Positions 8,370 through 20,555 of a stretch of 50,443 bases of DNA are shown one piece after another. The position numbers and the translations under genes are program-made. The notes beneath the pieces were generated by a model. The model did not search any database. It was given only the letters and a program-made list of their open reading frames with translations, and was not told the DNA's origin. Source of the DNA: Pelargonium cotyledonis (taxonomy: Eukaryota; Streptophyta; Magnoliopsida; Geraniales; Geraniaceae); contig JAYMTA010000054.1 in the NCBI GenBank assembly GCA_036897625.1, forward strand, positions 1-50,443, written 5' to 3'. The first letter of the stretch is position 1, and each line of letters opens with the position of its first letter.

Positions 8370-11300
8370 ATGGAAGGAGAAATGGAGGTGATACAGTCAT
8401 GGTCTGCTCCAAGATCTCTCAGCACCAGCCTCATGTACTCTTTTGCTCAGGTCCAACCTCTTCTTCTACCTCTATCTCTCTTTGGCTTCAGCCTAAATCT
8501 GGACTTTTTCTATCTATATCAGTTCTTGCTTTGTTTTCTTTCATGCCTTGAGTCAACTCAGTACTCTAATCAAACTATATGCATCAAGTGTTGACTTATT
8601 TTGGAATTGGGACCAGCTGTAGTCAACGCTTCATTTAGCTCACCAGAAAAGAAGTTAAATTCGACATTCATTTTGGAGCTTAGTTGAGATTTTTATGCTG
8701 ATTATCAGATAAATTTGGTTATGTCCCATTTTTCCTGGCTACTAATCATCTATAACTATCAAAATTACACATGAAGTGCTGGTTTATAACCAAGGTCTTG
8801 ACTTTTCGTATTGAGGAATGCAAATGCATTAAAACTTAGTAGGCCTCACTGACCCGATTCTGGATCAGTTGACACCCAGTTTGGCGACCAGACACCGGAT
8901 GGCTTGCACCAAAACTAGCCTCTGGTTTTGGTCTTCACCATGAAGCATAACAGCTATTTTTGATAACTTGCATCGATGTATTCATCATCATGATTACTTG
9001 GGAAGTCCTTGCAGCCCTGAAAATAATTTAGTACCGTGGTCTCAAGGTGAGAAAATACCTTTCCTATTTGAGCATATAGTGGCATTCTTGCTTGGGAGAT
9101 ATATTTGAGAGTGTGTATAATCGGTTACATGGAGCCATTTCCTTTTGGTAGTTTCACTAAATTAAGTTTGTTTATTATGTCTACTAGTTCCTGTGAAATT
9201 TTAAGTTGTTTATTCTAATTGGAAACACACCATAACACCATTTGCTTATGACAGAAGCCTTTATATCTTTCAAATGGTTTTATTGCTTTCCAAAATCTTG
9301 TTGTTTATATACTTGTCACTTATTGAAAGGTTTTTTATTTTATTGAAGAGGGATGACATGGAAGTGCTGGATGAACCCCTATATGCGAACTTCCTTCGGG
9401 TTACTGGTCTTGAAAGACCCTACCGGGACGAGCTACTGTCGAAAATGGCAAGTTTGAGAACTTTATTATTCTATTTCCTTCCCTGTTTTGAAAGCTTGTT
9501 TGCATCATGATCAAATAGAGTTTGTTAACCTTTTATATTAGCTATACTTGAAGTACAAGGTTGCAGAATCCAAGAGAAAATACATTTTTTTTTTATCATG
9601 AAACGTAAGGATGTCATGCTGCAAAGTTGCAAGTTACATTTCTTTTCTTTCATTAACTTGATTGCCATTGTATTACAAATTACAAACATGGTTTAGGATG
9701 CACGCCGATATATTCTCACATATTACCTTATAGTGTATGAAAATATTCTACCCTGTGGAACTGATATGACCAACCAGCTGCAACAATGAGATGAAGTAAA
9801 AAACTTTCCTATTTCGAGTAAAAGTGAAGGTTATTGAAGATATGCACTTTATTGTCACAGGAATGTTGCTTCTTCATATTAACTTATTAATTTATTGATC
9901 CAAAACTCTAGGAAAGGAGTTTGTATTTTTACAGCGCTAAATTTGAAGGGTTTTCATCTGTTCCCATTAGAATAGCATGATCTTCAGTTATTTTAAATTT
10001 ATGTTGTCGTAGTTTGTCATGTAGTATATCGTAGCTGACATCTTATGAAATTGTTTTTTCCCCTTACTTTTTATCTTAAACAATGCCATATATTTTCCTA
10101 ATCCATTATATTGCCTGTCCACATGTTTGACTCAGAGTCTGTTTATACTGAAATAGGAATCTGATGGGAACAAGGTGATAAAAGAAGTCATTTTTGGTCC
10201 GGGGCTAAAGAAATATCGGTTTTGCAAGGTAATCGACCAGGTTTTTCCATCAAGAACTTTCAAGTCATAAATTTGGATGATTAACCACCATCTTTTGGGA
10301 TTATTTTTCCTTCCCTACTAGTCATCTTCCAGTTTACTGTTAATCTGATGAGTGGAATACATGCGTGTGTTCTCTTTCGGTCATTTGTTTGTTTTTCCTC
10401 TTTCTACTAAAATCACATGTAACTTAGGAAGAGTGCATAAATTTCTACATATCTGTCAGTTCACCTGGGAATTGAAATTCAAAATCCATATAACTAGAGA
10501 ACCTTATGGATTAGTCAAATGCAGTTAACATTACCACAATAGAAATTGATTCCAAAAAATAAAAAATAAAAAAGTTCCATCAGCAACGGCTATATACTGA
10601 GAAATTTTGCATTTATTGATATCTATGTTAAATGGTTTTCTCTATGTCTCTAGTTGAAATTACGACTATTCTTTTTATGGTCTAAAAATGCATGTATGCA
10701 GAAATAATCTCTAGACTGTAGATGGTAACCATTATAGATAATAGGCTGAATCAAAAGCTCTTTGAATTGCAGTTAGTTTTACACTCTTGTATTTTATTCT
10801 GCATGCATGAGATATAAAACTACTTAATTCGGATACTTGCTTTGATCATACACTTATTAGGTCAGTCTCCAAAAGACTTAGAGGCCATATGCTTAAATAT
10901 TTAGTAATTCATTTGTGACAAATATTTTGAGACCTCTAACTGTAAGTGGAATTGTATAAATCCCTGACTGTGTACCATTTAAAGATTCACAAGTTTTATA
11001 TAAGAGAATCCCCCTTTTGCTTGTTATCTCATCACAGGTTATTTTGTAATCACCATAATGCTTTGAAAAGGTATCAACAGTTCCTGAAGTTTGAAATTTG
11101 ATATTTTGAAAGCTCGCCAAATCATTTCATAATGGAGTTTAAATCAGTATTTTGCCGGACTGATAATTTTCTCTACTTTTCTTTCACTGTCTACAGAATA
11201 TTGCAAAACAATGGGTGCATGGTCTGACGAGTGATATGATGAAGACGGGAAAACATTTTATATTAATACGGAATCCTCTTGATGTATTGGTAATTTTTTT

Positions 11301-14300
11301 TTCTTCTTTTTTTGCAATTTGACTTAAGTGCTACCCATCGGATAAACATAATCCACTAAAGATATGTAGTTTTTTTTTGTCTAGTGTGGTTCATTCTTAT
11401 GGATTAATTTGTATTTATTTTGATAGCCTTTATGCGTCACCAACTTATATCTGTTGTTTCTTAATGGTATATGTTTGCAGCTATCATTTGACAAGGTTGT
11501 GCCTCCATCATTTCTTGAGATAGGTTTGGCAGAGCTCATATCTATATACACTCAACTATCTGAGTTTGGACGACCCCCACCTGTGATTGATGCAGAGGAT
11601 CTACAACAAGATCCTGAGGTTAACAATTTACTAAATAAGCTTAATCTATTATGACGTGTTTATGATGACCTTGATATTCCTCATTCCCATCTATGATGAT
11701 GTGTTTCATTCCTCGAATATGGAACATCCATATAAACAAACAGGAAACCAGCTAGATAGCTCCTATATTTATTACTAAGAAGATCATAGCAAAGAAGTTA
11801 AGACCTAAGAAAAGCTCAGAACTTTCAACATTTTTTTTTTGAAAATATTAAGCACATATTATATGGTAAAGTTTAATTAGTCTTCATTCTATTTTTTTGT
11901 TTTGTTTATATCGTTGTTGTGCAGGGTACATTACGTGGTCTTTGTGATGACCTTGATATTCCTTTTCAAGCTGCAATGCTCAGGTATGTAGTGGAGATCC
12001 ATTTGGTATATAGATGACCTCGAGTCTGTTCCCAAGTTAATGGTTTCAAATGTGGACATGACAATTTCCTGACCCAAAAATTTTCAGATGGGAAGCTGGT
12101 CCAAAATCAATAGATGGCATGTGGGCTCCATGGTGGTATAAGAGCGTGCATAAAACAACAGGTTTTATGCGAGCAAGGAATTATCCTGTTGTAGGTGGTT
12201 TGTTCTTTGAGTTTCATTGCAACTCTTGGATTGTAATGTCTCGCGTGTTTCATACCAGATCACTTTAAAAAATTATTTTTTGAAGTTTTCAGTTTTATAT
12301 TTACTTTTGTCTATTTTTGGCATATAGCAAGTGGGCATGAATATGGTTTTTGTGTCTAATTAATCATCGTGGATTGATATGAACAACTTTGTGATTCCAG
12401 ATGGAAAATATCAGTCCTAAAACTCTTAGTTGATTTTATAAAATGTGTGACAGTTGACAGATTGAGATGTAGATACCTAGAAATGATAAACACATAAGCA
12501 AGTATAAAGGGATTGTGTAGGATCTGATTATTTCTTTTTGTCAGCCCTTCCCTTCTTCTCTGTATGATTTGCTGGAGCAAAGCTTACCTTTCTACAACAT
12601 GCTTAGGCGACATGTAAAGAAGCCATCGTTTCTTCTAAAATCATCCTTACCTCCACCTGAACTTCCAGTTCCAGCAAATGAGAAGCTACTAGCATGGGTG
12701 GGTGGTGAGCTTTTACCCCGTGACAGTGCAAAGGTATTTGTATGCAGTACATGTTAGGTTGAATTTCAGATGATTGAACTTTCCAGTTTTCATGTTCAGT
12801 GCTCAGGTTTTCTAGTTTCTTATGCTTACCTTGTGATCTGTATCAGGTTTCTGTTTTTGACTCGGTTGTCCAAGGTGGTGACTCTGTGTGGGAGGGGCTT
12901 CGAGTTTACAGTAGGAAGATATTTAAGCTTGAAGAGCATTTAGAAAGGTTAGTAACAGAAAAAGAAAACAGAAAATTAATGAAGATTGATGTTTGTTGCT
13001 AGAATACTTTTGGGCTAATGTGGTTTAAAATGATATTGTTTTATATGTTGTTAATGCTAATATTACTCACTTAGAAGGGTCCCCAAGGGGACAACCCAAT
13101 GTTACAAGCCTTGCAGTTCTCTATCAGAGGTTATGATTTGAATCCTATTGGGTGTGGTTGGAAGGGTTATTGAAAAATAATATATTACATAATTTGAAAA
13201 GTTGAATGTTCTTGAATGGTCTTTGTTATGGGTGGGAACCCAGAATCTGTAACTAGTATGATCAGAAGTGATCTCTATATATCGGGTTAGTTTTGATCTG
13301 TTGCATGATTTATTAGTCATTGCAATCAGATCCTTATCCTCTATATTTGCCTGTCAACCCTTTTGGTAGTCTAAACTCTAAACAAGCAATGTATCTCGTG
13401 TATTTTTGAATTTAACGAATAGATGGTGGAAACTATGATGTTCCCAGCTTATTTTCAAGATGTGTGATGCATCTTTCTTAAGTGTGAGGCCTAGGTCTCC
13501 GACGCAGGAGCCCTATTTCTCTTGTTATTTATCTATTGCATTTCTCCTTACCATCGTCTTATTTATCTAATTTTCATCTCCAAGTAAAAATCTAGAGTTA
13601 TGCCTAGTTGAACGCTTAAATATTTATTTATTTGTCTTAGGTTGTTTGACTCAGCCAAGGCTCTAGCTTTTGACAATGTTCCAACTCGTGAAGAGGTAAT
13701 GTCTGAAGATAGATCCAAAATATTACTTCTTCAATTATGGTTGGCGTCGGAAATACGTCTTTTTCTTGTAGTGGTTAGTCAGTTTGTTATATGTTGTTTC
13801 ATACATGCATACTAGTGACAGATATCATAAAATTGCAGGTCAAAGAAGCCATCTTCACAACTCTCATTAGGAATGGAATGTTTGATAATGCACACATTCG
13901 ACTATCTCTAACACGTGGCAAAAAGGTTTACTCTCTCTCTCTCTCTCTCTGTATTACAAGCTTCTTAAACCACATTATTCTTATAGGGTTACATTTGTAT
14001 CAGCCAGAACCAGCTTTTAATGCTTTGTCCTCAACAATAGTTGTAATGAACAAGTAGGAGCCTGTCCATGGATTTCTTCTCTTTGTCCAATTACCAGATT
14101 TGCAGTAACAAATTGATATGACTTCTTTAAAGGTTCTTAACATTCTAAAAGAAAAGTAGAAGCTAAAACTTCTTCCGTGGATATTTTAATGTCATAAATG
14201 ATAATTTGTAAGGATAGTAGTGCATAAATCCCCTTCATATATGTTTACAGTGAGGTCAAAGTTTTACGGGTAATAAATTGTTTGATAGTGTACTCAGTAG

Positions 14301-17300
14301 GCGATGACATCATCGTCATTCCCAGTATCTGCATATTTATATTTAATCAACCAAAATTACAAAATGATGACTTATTACTAGTGGCTTAACAGATCATTGC
14401 TCTAAACAATTTGCAATGCTTTTTCCATATTTAGGTCACATCTGGCATGAGCCCCTCATTCAATCTATATGGATGCACTTTAATTGGTAACGTGAACTCT
14501 TGATCTTCTGTCCTGCATAACAATGAATTGTCTACCAGTCATTTGATCTAGTTGATGCATGTACTGTGAGTCTGTGACCCTCACAATCTGACATAGTTTC
14601 AGATTCCTTGAAGTCCCTTTTCCAATTTACTTAATATCTTTATTTGTAGTTTCATGAGTGACTGGATGTCATTGCAACAGATTATTCACCCAAGATTTTT
14701 CTAAATAGCCGAGTCCTACTTATAAATTATGGGGTCCTTGTTAAGGGAAATTTTTAGGATATGCACCTGTCAACATTGTTCAACGGAAAAAGGTTTTGAA
14801 TTCATGACATGTATGAACTTGACAGTCCTATTATACTATGGGCTTCTGTTATATTTTTTTTTTATCTTAAAGCTGTCTACATGGATTGCTGATGTTGAGT
14901 GACTGCTTCATATATCAAACGGACCTTCCCATCTTGATAGCTTTGCTGCCTTCCACATGGAGGTGGTGTTTGAGACCACTTCATATACCAATTGGACCCT
15001 TATTCTTGTAGCTCCGAGTTTGAAACTTATCCGGTCATTTACTAGATTAAGGACATGCGTTCTTGTTTCTGCACAGATTTTCTTAGTTCTCTCATTTCAT
15101 TTTCTGCAAATGCAGTGCTTGCTGAATGGAAACCTCCTGTTTATGACAATACACGTGGTATCACTCTAGTGACTGCTACTACACGTCGTAATTCACCGAA
15201 TGTAAGATTCATACGGTCTTATGTTATTGTCAGTTCGTAACTTGCAATAGAAGAAGACACAAAATTTGATAAATTCTTTATTTGATCTTGATCTTTCTTT
15301 TGTCTTCGCCAGAATTTGGATTCAAAGATTCACCACAACAACCTCCTCAATAACATATTGGCAAAGGTATTTCCCACATGTACGTAACATCTTTGTGATT
15401 TGAGAAAAATGGAAATTCACTCAGGTCTAACTCCAATATTAACACATTAGCATGGAAGAATCTTTGACCATCCATAGTTTGTGTTTAGTTAAAATCCATG
15501 AAAATTAATCACGGCTCATTTTTTGAGTTTTCCTGAGTATCAAAGCAAGAACATGGTGGGGTTCCATACTTCTGAAGTACTATAATGAACCATTACATGT
15601 ATATGCATTTTTTCGGAGTGTTGACTCAGATTCGATAATGCAATTGTGGTTGATGCAGATAGAGGGTAACAATGCAAAGGCTGATGATGCAATCATGCTT
15701 GACAAAGATGGTTATGTTTCTGAAACAAATGCTACAAACATAGTAAGTTTAGATTTTGCTACTATTACTGTTTGATGTAACATTTAGTACATGGGGTTCT
15801 TAAGTTCTTGCTAGCAAGTAGTACATTCGGGATGTAAATATGGTAGCTATTATAAACTGGTGAGCTGAAAATTATTTGTGACATCTTTTCCAGAATTAAT
15901 TACTTGAACAATGTAAAATACTCTATGCTAGTGTGGAATACTATTCTACTGGCGATCAACTTATAGTTTGACAAAAGATATTAATGGATGCTAATAGGTA
16001 GAGTGGATTGTTTTGTGTTGTTTGTTGGCATGCTGTCTCTTAATCAGATCCTCTGTGAAAAAGAAAATGTTTCAATATGCAGTTCTTAGTGAAGAAAGGC
16101 TGTGTTCTGACGCCTCATGCCGATTACTGCCTCCCAGGCATAACAAGAGCAACGGTATGCCATATGCTACATCAACTAATTTCTCTTCCATGGATAGCAA
16201 TCTTTTTGGCTGCCGATAATATTGAAATTTTTTGGACTGAATCTTAGGGTTGTAGGAATGATTGTAGTACAGGGGAATATAGTATAACTAGATGAAGTAC
16301 CCATAGAAGTAGAAAATAGGAAAAATAACAGTAGGGAGAAGAGATAGAACAATTAAAGGAGCACAGACAGGAGAAATAAAAAGCTAGAGATGAGCTGGGA
16401 AGTATAGAACTCAGAGATGGGCACGATAATTTGTTATCAACCTGTTCCTCAATATTTTAATCTGATAAACAAAATAACCTAAAATTTAAGGGCCATGATC
16501 ATAAGCAAAATTGAAAAGCTAAATGAAATAAGTCCATTCCTAAGTAGAATAAAACCCGAATGTGGAACCTTTCTTTCAGGTTCATTATAGTAGTACTATA
16601 TATGAGCGAGTCTAACATAAGGATCACACCAATATGCCTCCCATTATTTCAGTTTTGTAGGGTCGGTACTGGAACTTAGCATAGCAGTCAGTAGTAAATG
16701 TAAGTTCTTCATAGCGTGGTACTTTGTGCATTTATTTATGTTTAATAGCATATTATGTCTAAATTGTTCAAAAAGGTTACTATGTATCAGTAACAGAAGA
16801 TTCTTGTACTAAAACATTTTATATATAAGTGTGTGTGTGTGTGTGTTTGTTTGTTTCACTTTTAATATAACCAAGTTATTTATTGAGATTGCAGGTCATG
16901 GACCTTGTGGTGAAGGAAAATATTAAGTTGGTGGAGCGAAGAATTAGCTTATCGGAGTTCCACACTGCAGACGAGGTTCATATATTTATGTTTAGAATAT
17001 TTAAATTATGTCATAAGAAGTTTGAGCAGTGTACTTAAAAGGAATTACATATAACTGATGGGTGGTTTAAAATTTATATATAGCGCTTTATTTGAACTAA
17101 TTAACTCAATGCCATTGTATCGCATATGGTATATTTTAATTTCAGGTATGGACAACAGGAACAATGGGAGAGATGAGCCCAGTAAGTTGCTTGTATCTGA
17201 ATTCTTTATCTCAAACGGCTAAGGATACAGCTTGGGTTGGACTTTCTGACCATTTTCAGAATCGTGATTACGATTTAACTAGAGAATTAGATTCTTTTCA

Positions 17301-17509
17301 CATTAAAACTCTTGCAGTTTCATATCAGTTAAGAAATTTTAGCCTCCCAGTAGTAACCTTCCGTCGGTTTACTTTACCAGGTTGTTACGATTGATGGACG
17401 CTTAATTGGCAACGGAGAAGTAGGGCCTGTGACCCGTAGATTGCAAAATGCTTACAAAACCGTGACAGAAGACTTGGGAGTACCTATTCCAACTTACAAC
17501 AAAATTTGA
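8370..17509 (+). CDS. Branched-chain aminotransferase-like protein (sulfotransferase-like plus class IV aminotransferase)
   Basis: Nineteen coding exons join in frame to 556 residues: 8370-8450, 9349-9447, 10157-10228, 11197-11289, 11481-11618, 11925-11983, 12088-12190, 12545-12733, 12847-12947, 13641-13695, 13839-13925, 14435-14486, 15116-15201, 15313-15366, 15659-15742, 16083-16154, 16895-16975, 17146-17181 and 17381-17509. Residues 1-250 form a sulfotransferase-like P-loop domain: SAPRSLSTSLMYSFAQ at 12-27 and HFILIRNPLDVL at 104-115. Residues about 265-556 are a fold-type IV PLP aminotransferase: VQGGDSVWEGLR, the putative Schiff-base Lys410 in DSKIHHNN, DGYVSETNATNIF for the cofactor phosphate, CLPGITRATV and TTGTMGEMSPV. 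The length fits Arabidopsis At3g05190/At5g27410 (about 555-559 residues). The N-terminal extension has no plastid transit peptide, so the protein may be cytosolic. The substrate is unproven. Confidence 0.93.
9448..10156 (+). other. GC-AG intron (intron 2 of the aminotransferase-like gene)
   Basis: Exon 2 ends ..TCG AAA ATG and the intron begins gcaagt. Exon 3 begins GAA TCT GAT after aatag. No GT donor keeps the frame here, and the joined protein (LLSKM then ESDG) fits the family. Apart from C for T, the donor matches the U1 consensus, as expected of GC-AG introns. Confidence 0.85.
13078..13320 (+). mobile_element. tRNA-derived SINE-like element in intron 9
   Basis: The head reads ggacaacccaatgttacaag, an A-box-like stretch, followed 40 bases later by ggttatgatttgaatcct, a B-box-like stretch. 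The linking sequence (cttgcagttctctatcagagg) resembles heads of known plant tRNA-derived SINEs. The 3' border is uncertain, and I saw no clear tail or target-site duplication. It lies inside the intron 12948-13640 and does not disturb the coding sequence. Confidence 0.5.
13931..13950 (+). repeat. (CT)10 microsatellite
   Basis: Lies just after the donor of the intron that begins at 13926. It is a pyrimidine run inside the intron. Confidence 0.9.
16829..16846 (+). repeat. (GT)9 microsatellite
   Basis: Simple repeat about 50 bases upstream of the acceptor of exon 17. Confidence 0.9.
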
Positions 17510-17525
17510 CGAGCTACTCCAAAAG

Positions 17526-17990
17526 GTGAGATTCTGAGATTTCTTTACAATTTATCATCTGTCTGGACTTGAACTGGAATGGTTGTGGTTAACGGGTTTG
17601 ATCCAAATCACTTGTCTTGTTTTATCATCTATCCTAATTTCTATGTTTATGCACACAAACTTGTACGAGGATAATGCTAGTATTAACATTTCTTCATGTC
17701 AATTGCCCCTTTTTTGCTCTAATGACCTACAACCCCTCGCAGACTCCATGTTCTAGATCCTCACAAAAGCCGCTGCTAAGTTTCTAGTACAACCCAAAAT
17801 GGAAATAAAGTCGACATATGATATGAAACCTTTCAAGTTCTAGTGTCAAATCAGTCTTCACTTGTTACTATTGGAGACAATGCATTTGTGTTTGATTTGA
17901 TTTTTTGTTGGGCGAGTTGTATATTTTGTTTATGATACGAGCATGAGTGTGGATTTAGAATAACAGAGACGGATTTGTATGTTGATGCAG
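17526..17990 (+). other. Probable 3'UTR intron of the aminotransferase-like gene
   Basis: Sixteen bases after the TGA the sequence reads aaaag followed by gtgaga, a good donor. At 17983-17990 tgatgcag is a good acceptor. The last exon would run from 17991 to shortly after the AATAAA at 18181-18186. Because the junction lies within about 50 bases of the stop, it should not by itself trigger nonsense-mediated decay. No transcript confirms it. Confidence 0.5.
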
Positions 17991-18180
17991 GACTGCATGT
18001 ATTGCATTCAAGCACGAATGATCGGTGGAATGTGAATGCTTCGACTTCCAAGGTTACCGATGCAGATTTGTATGTACACTTGATGTTTTATGCATGCTGG
18101 TTGTTGTGTCTCCCAACTTTTTATTATATAAACACTAATTTTTCTTCTTTTCTTTTGAATGTACAAAGTTTTTGAAATTG

Positions 18181-18186
18181 AATAAA
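18181..18186 (+). terminator. Poly(A) signal AATAAA
   Basis: A canonical AATAAA follows a T-rich 3' region and lies 670 bases after the stop of the aminotransferase-like gene. It fits the 3'UTR exon proposed above. Confidence 0.5.
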
Positions 18187-19380
18187 GGGGAAAGATCCCG
18201 TGTCTACGTGACATCAACACGATAATCATATGAGTACCCTGGCCTGATGTAATTTTGCACATTACAACCCTAAATTTTATATCGCATCTCACATTGCATC
18301 CGGCTACCAACATGCACATATGCTCACAAATTATAATTTTTTAGTAGCACGAATAAAATTCATTACAATCCCATTGCAATCTTTGAAGAAATCCATTACA
18401 ATTTTTTAGTAGCACGAATAAAATTCATTTTCTAATAAACCAATTGTAATCGAATAGTCACATTGCATTTTAATAAATGTACTAATAAACTATTATTTTG
18501 ACATACTCATCATATCAACTTTCGAGTTTGTTGCCAAATCAAATGATAAATCTAAGAATGACGAGGGGTGGTTGGCAAAATCTTCAACGAGGTTGTCTTG
18601 AATTCTAAGTGCAACCATTGTTAGTTGTTTGTGATTTTGAGGATGTAGGGGAGGAGTTCAACCTTCGTTGTGATTACTTAAGATGTTTTAGCCATTGTGG
18701 CTCAATTTAGTAGTGTCAACTTTTTTTATTTTTGGATTGGTATGCGAATCGAGTTGTACACAAGCTAGTTAGATCTTCAGTCATTTTGTCAGACTTGTCT
18801 GGAAATGTTGATTTTTCAAGCCCCCAATTTTATGTCGTGTTTGTCATTGTTTGATTTAAAGTAATAAATTATTAGTTTTGCATTAAAAAAACACGCCTAT
18901 TTATATATGTCTAACACAAAATAATACAATCAAATTTCATTTTCAGACGTATATAAATTAAATTTTCCCAGTGTTAAAAAAGAAATGGCGGGCCAACGAA
19001 CCCTTAACGCCTTTGGTTAAGACCATTACGACCTCAACACTGATGACAACGACATTGAGGAGTTTTAACTCATGGATGTGGGTTCATTTGTCTAGAAATT
19101 AACCGATGGACACTAGTTTCTCAAATACACATTGTAAATGCACTGAAAACCCTAAACAAAAAATCCGATACATTACTCCAATCTCATTTAAATCTTGTAT
19201 ACGGGGTTTCTCAAAATAAGGGTCATCTTTCTTTGACGGGACACCGGGCTTTTGGTTGAGTGAAAGAACAGGGTTGTCCATATCGTGAGAGGCTTTGGTC
19301 CAAAATCCATCAGGGTCAGCCCGGTAACTTCGCGCTCCAGTGGAAGAAACTAGACCCACACTCGCTAATAAAAGGCCTAG
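18187..19380. other. Intergenic region, ending in the promoter of the cyclophilin gene
   Basis: No gene seen. It holds a 65-bp-period tandem repeat (18335-18429) and, near 19365-19380, aataaaaggcctaggttt followed by a CT-rich leader. That is a plausible TATA-like element and start region. The minus-strand frame 19099-19359 has no recognisable content. Confidence 0.5.
18335..18429 (+). repeat. Tandem repeat, 65-bp period
   Basis: A 30-base block (aattttttagtagcac then gaataaaattcatt) occurs at 18335-18364 and again, identical, at 18400-18429. The second copy begins where a 65-base unit ends. Confidence 0.85.
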
Positions 19381-19470
19381 GTTTTTCTTCTCTCATCTCT
19401 TCTCGTCTCGCCTAGCCTCGCATCTCTCTCTGTGTGGCTCAGGCTCTGGCTCAGGCTCTGCGTCTCTCAG

Positions 19471-20523
19471 GTAAACCTAGGGTTTCTCTCTCTCTAAACT
19501 GCTGCTACTCATTGGGAATGCAACTTATTCTTCTTTTAATTTCGATTTTATCTTTCTTCTTCAGCTCTTTCATGTAATTCATTTAGGTTTTGTAATTCCG
19601 TGAAAGATGATATGTAGGTGCGGTTCTACTGATAATGTTAGTGTATTTTTACTTACGTTTTGATTACGATTTTCTTGAATCATTCATTTCTGATGGTTTT
19701 CTGCAAGATTTATGGTGCTCTGCATGGGTACGTAGTTACTGTATTTGCAGTTAGTATTTTGTCGAATCAAACATCGAAATTCATATGGTACCGTTTAAGA
19801 TTGAATTGGATCCATGCGAATTGTGACTTAACTAGTGTTGCTTGAGCTGAATTGACTTTCCTGTTAGCTTTGGTTTAATTATTTCTATTAGATATTGTGT
19901 TTGGTTTGCTGAGACACTTTTTTATGTTAGCTGTTTTCCGTGAGCTGATGACAATTTCATTTTGCTTCCGGGGAGGAACATGTAAGTTGTAGCAGCATTC
20001 AGCTATTGAACTGTGATATTTGTTACCCATGCGCATTTGTTAACTTCCACTTCTGGATTTGGTATGGTGCCGTATGGTCCACTAGCTAGAGAGTGTATCA
20101 TATAATTATTGATTGTAAGATTGTGTTAGTATAAATGTTATGTTCTCGTTATTTTTTAACCTGCTCAATTATAAACTTCGAAGGAGTCTTTCTAGAACTA
20201 GTGAATTGAAACCTTACGAGTCAAGGGTACTGTCAAACCAATGTGTTGTTTGGGGTCTATTATGTAATGCTAAAAAGTTGAAAACTATATTTTTTGTTGC
20301 TTGAGTGGTGTCGTAAAATAATGTTTTTGTCATCTTGAACAACCCTATGTAGGAATGTCACCTTGATATTGAAATTTCTACGTATTAAAGCAACCCATAA
20401 TGTGAGTTGAATCTGAAGATGCTGTGGCTGTGTATTAAATGTTTTGCATCTTTTATTGGCCACTTGTCTGTCTTTCCCTTATACTGCTTGATTTTTTTGA
20501 ATAGCTAATCCATCATCCACCAG
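19471..20523 (+). other. 5'UTR intron of the cyclophilin gene
   Basis: The leader exon (about 19380-19470) ends tctctcag and the intron begins gtaaac. The acceptor ccaccag ends at 20523, 32 bases before the ATG. The CT-rich leader with a telobox-like ctagggttt motif just inside the intron is typical of housekeeping and RNA-processing genes in plants. The intron contains no coding sequence. Confidence 0.65.
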
Positions 20524-20555
20524 GTTTATTGTGAATCTGGTTTGAGACGGAAAAA

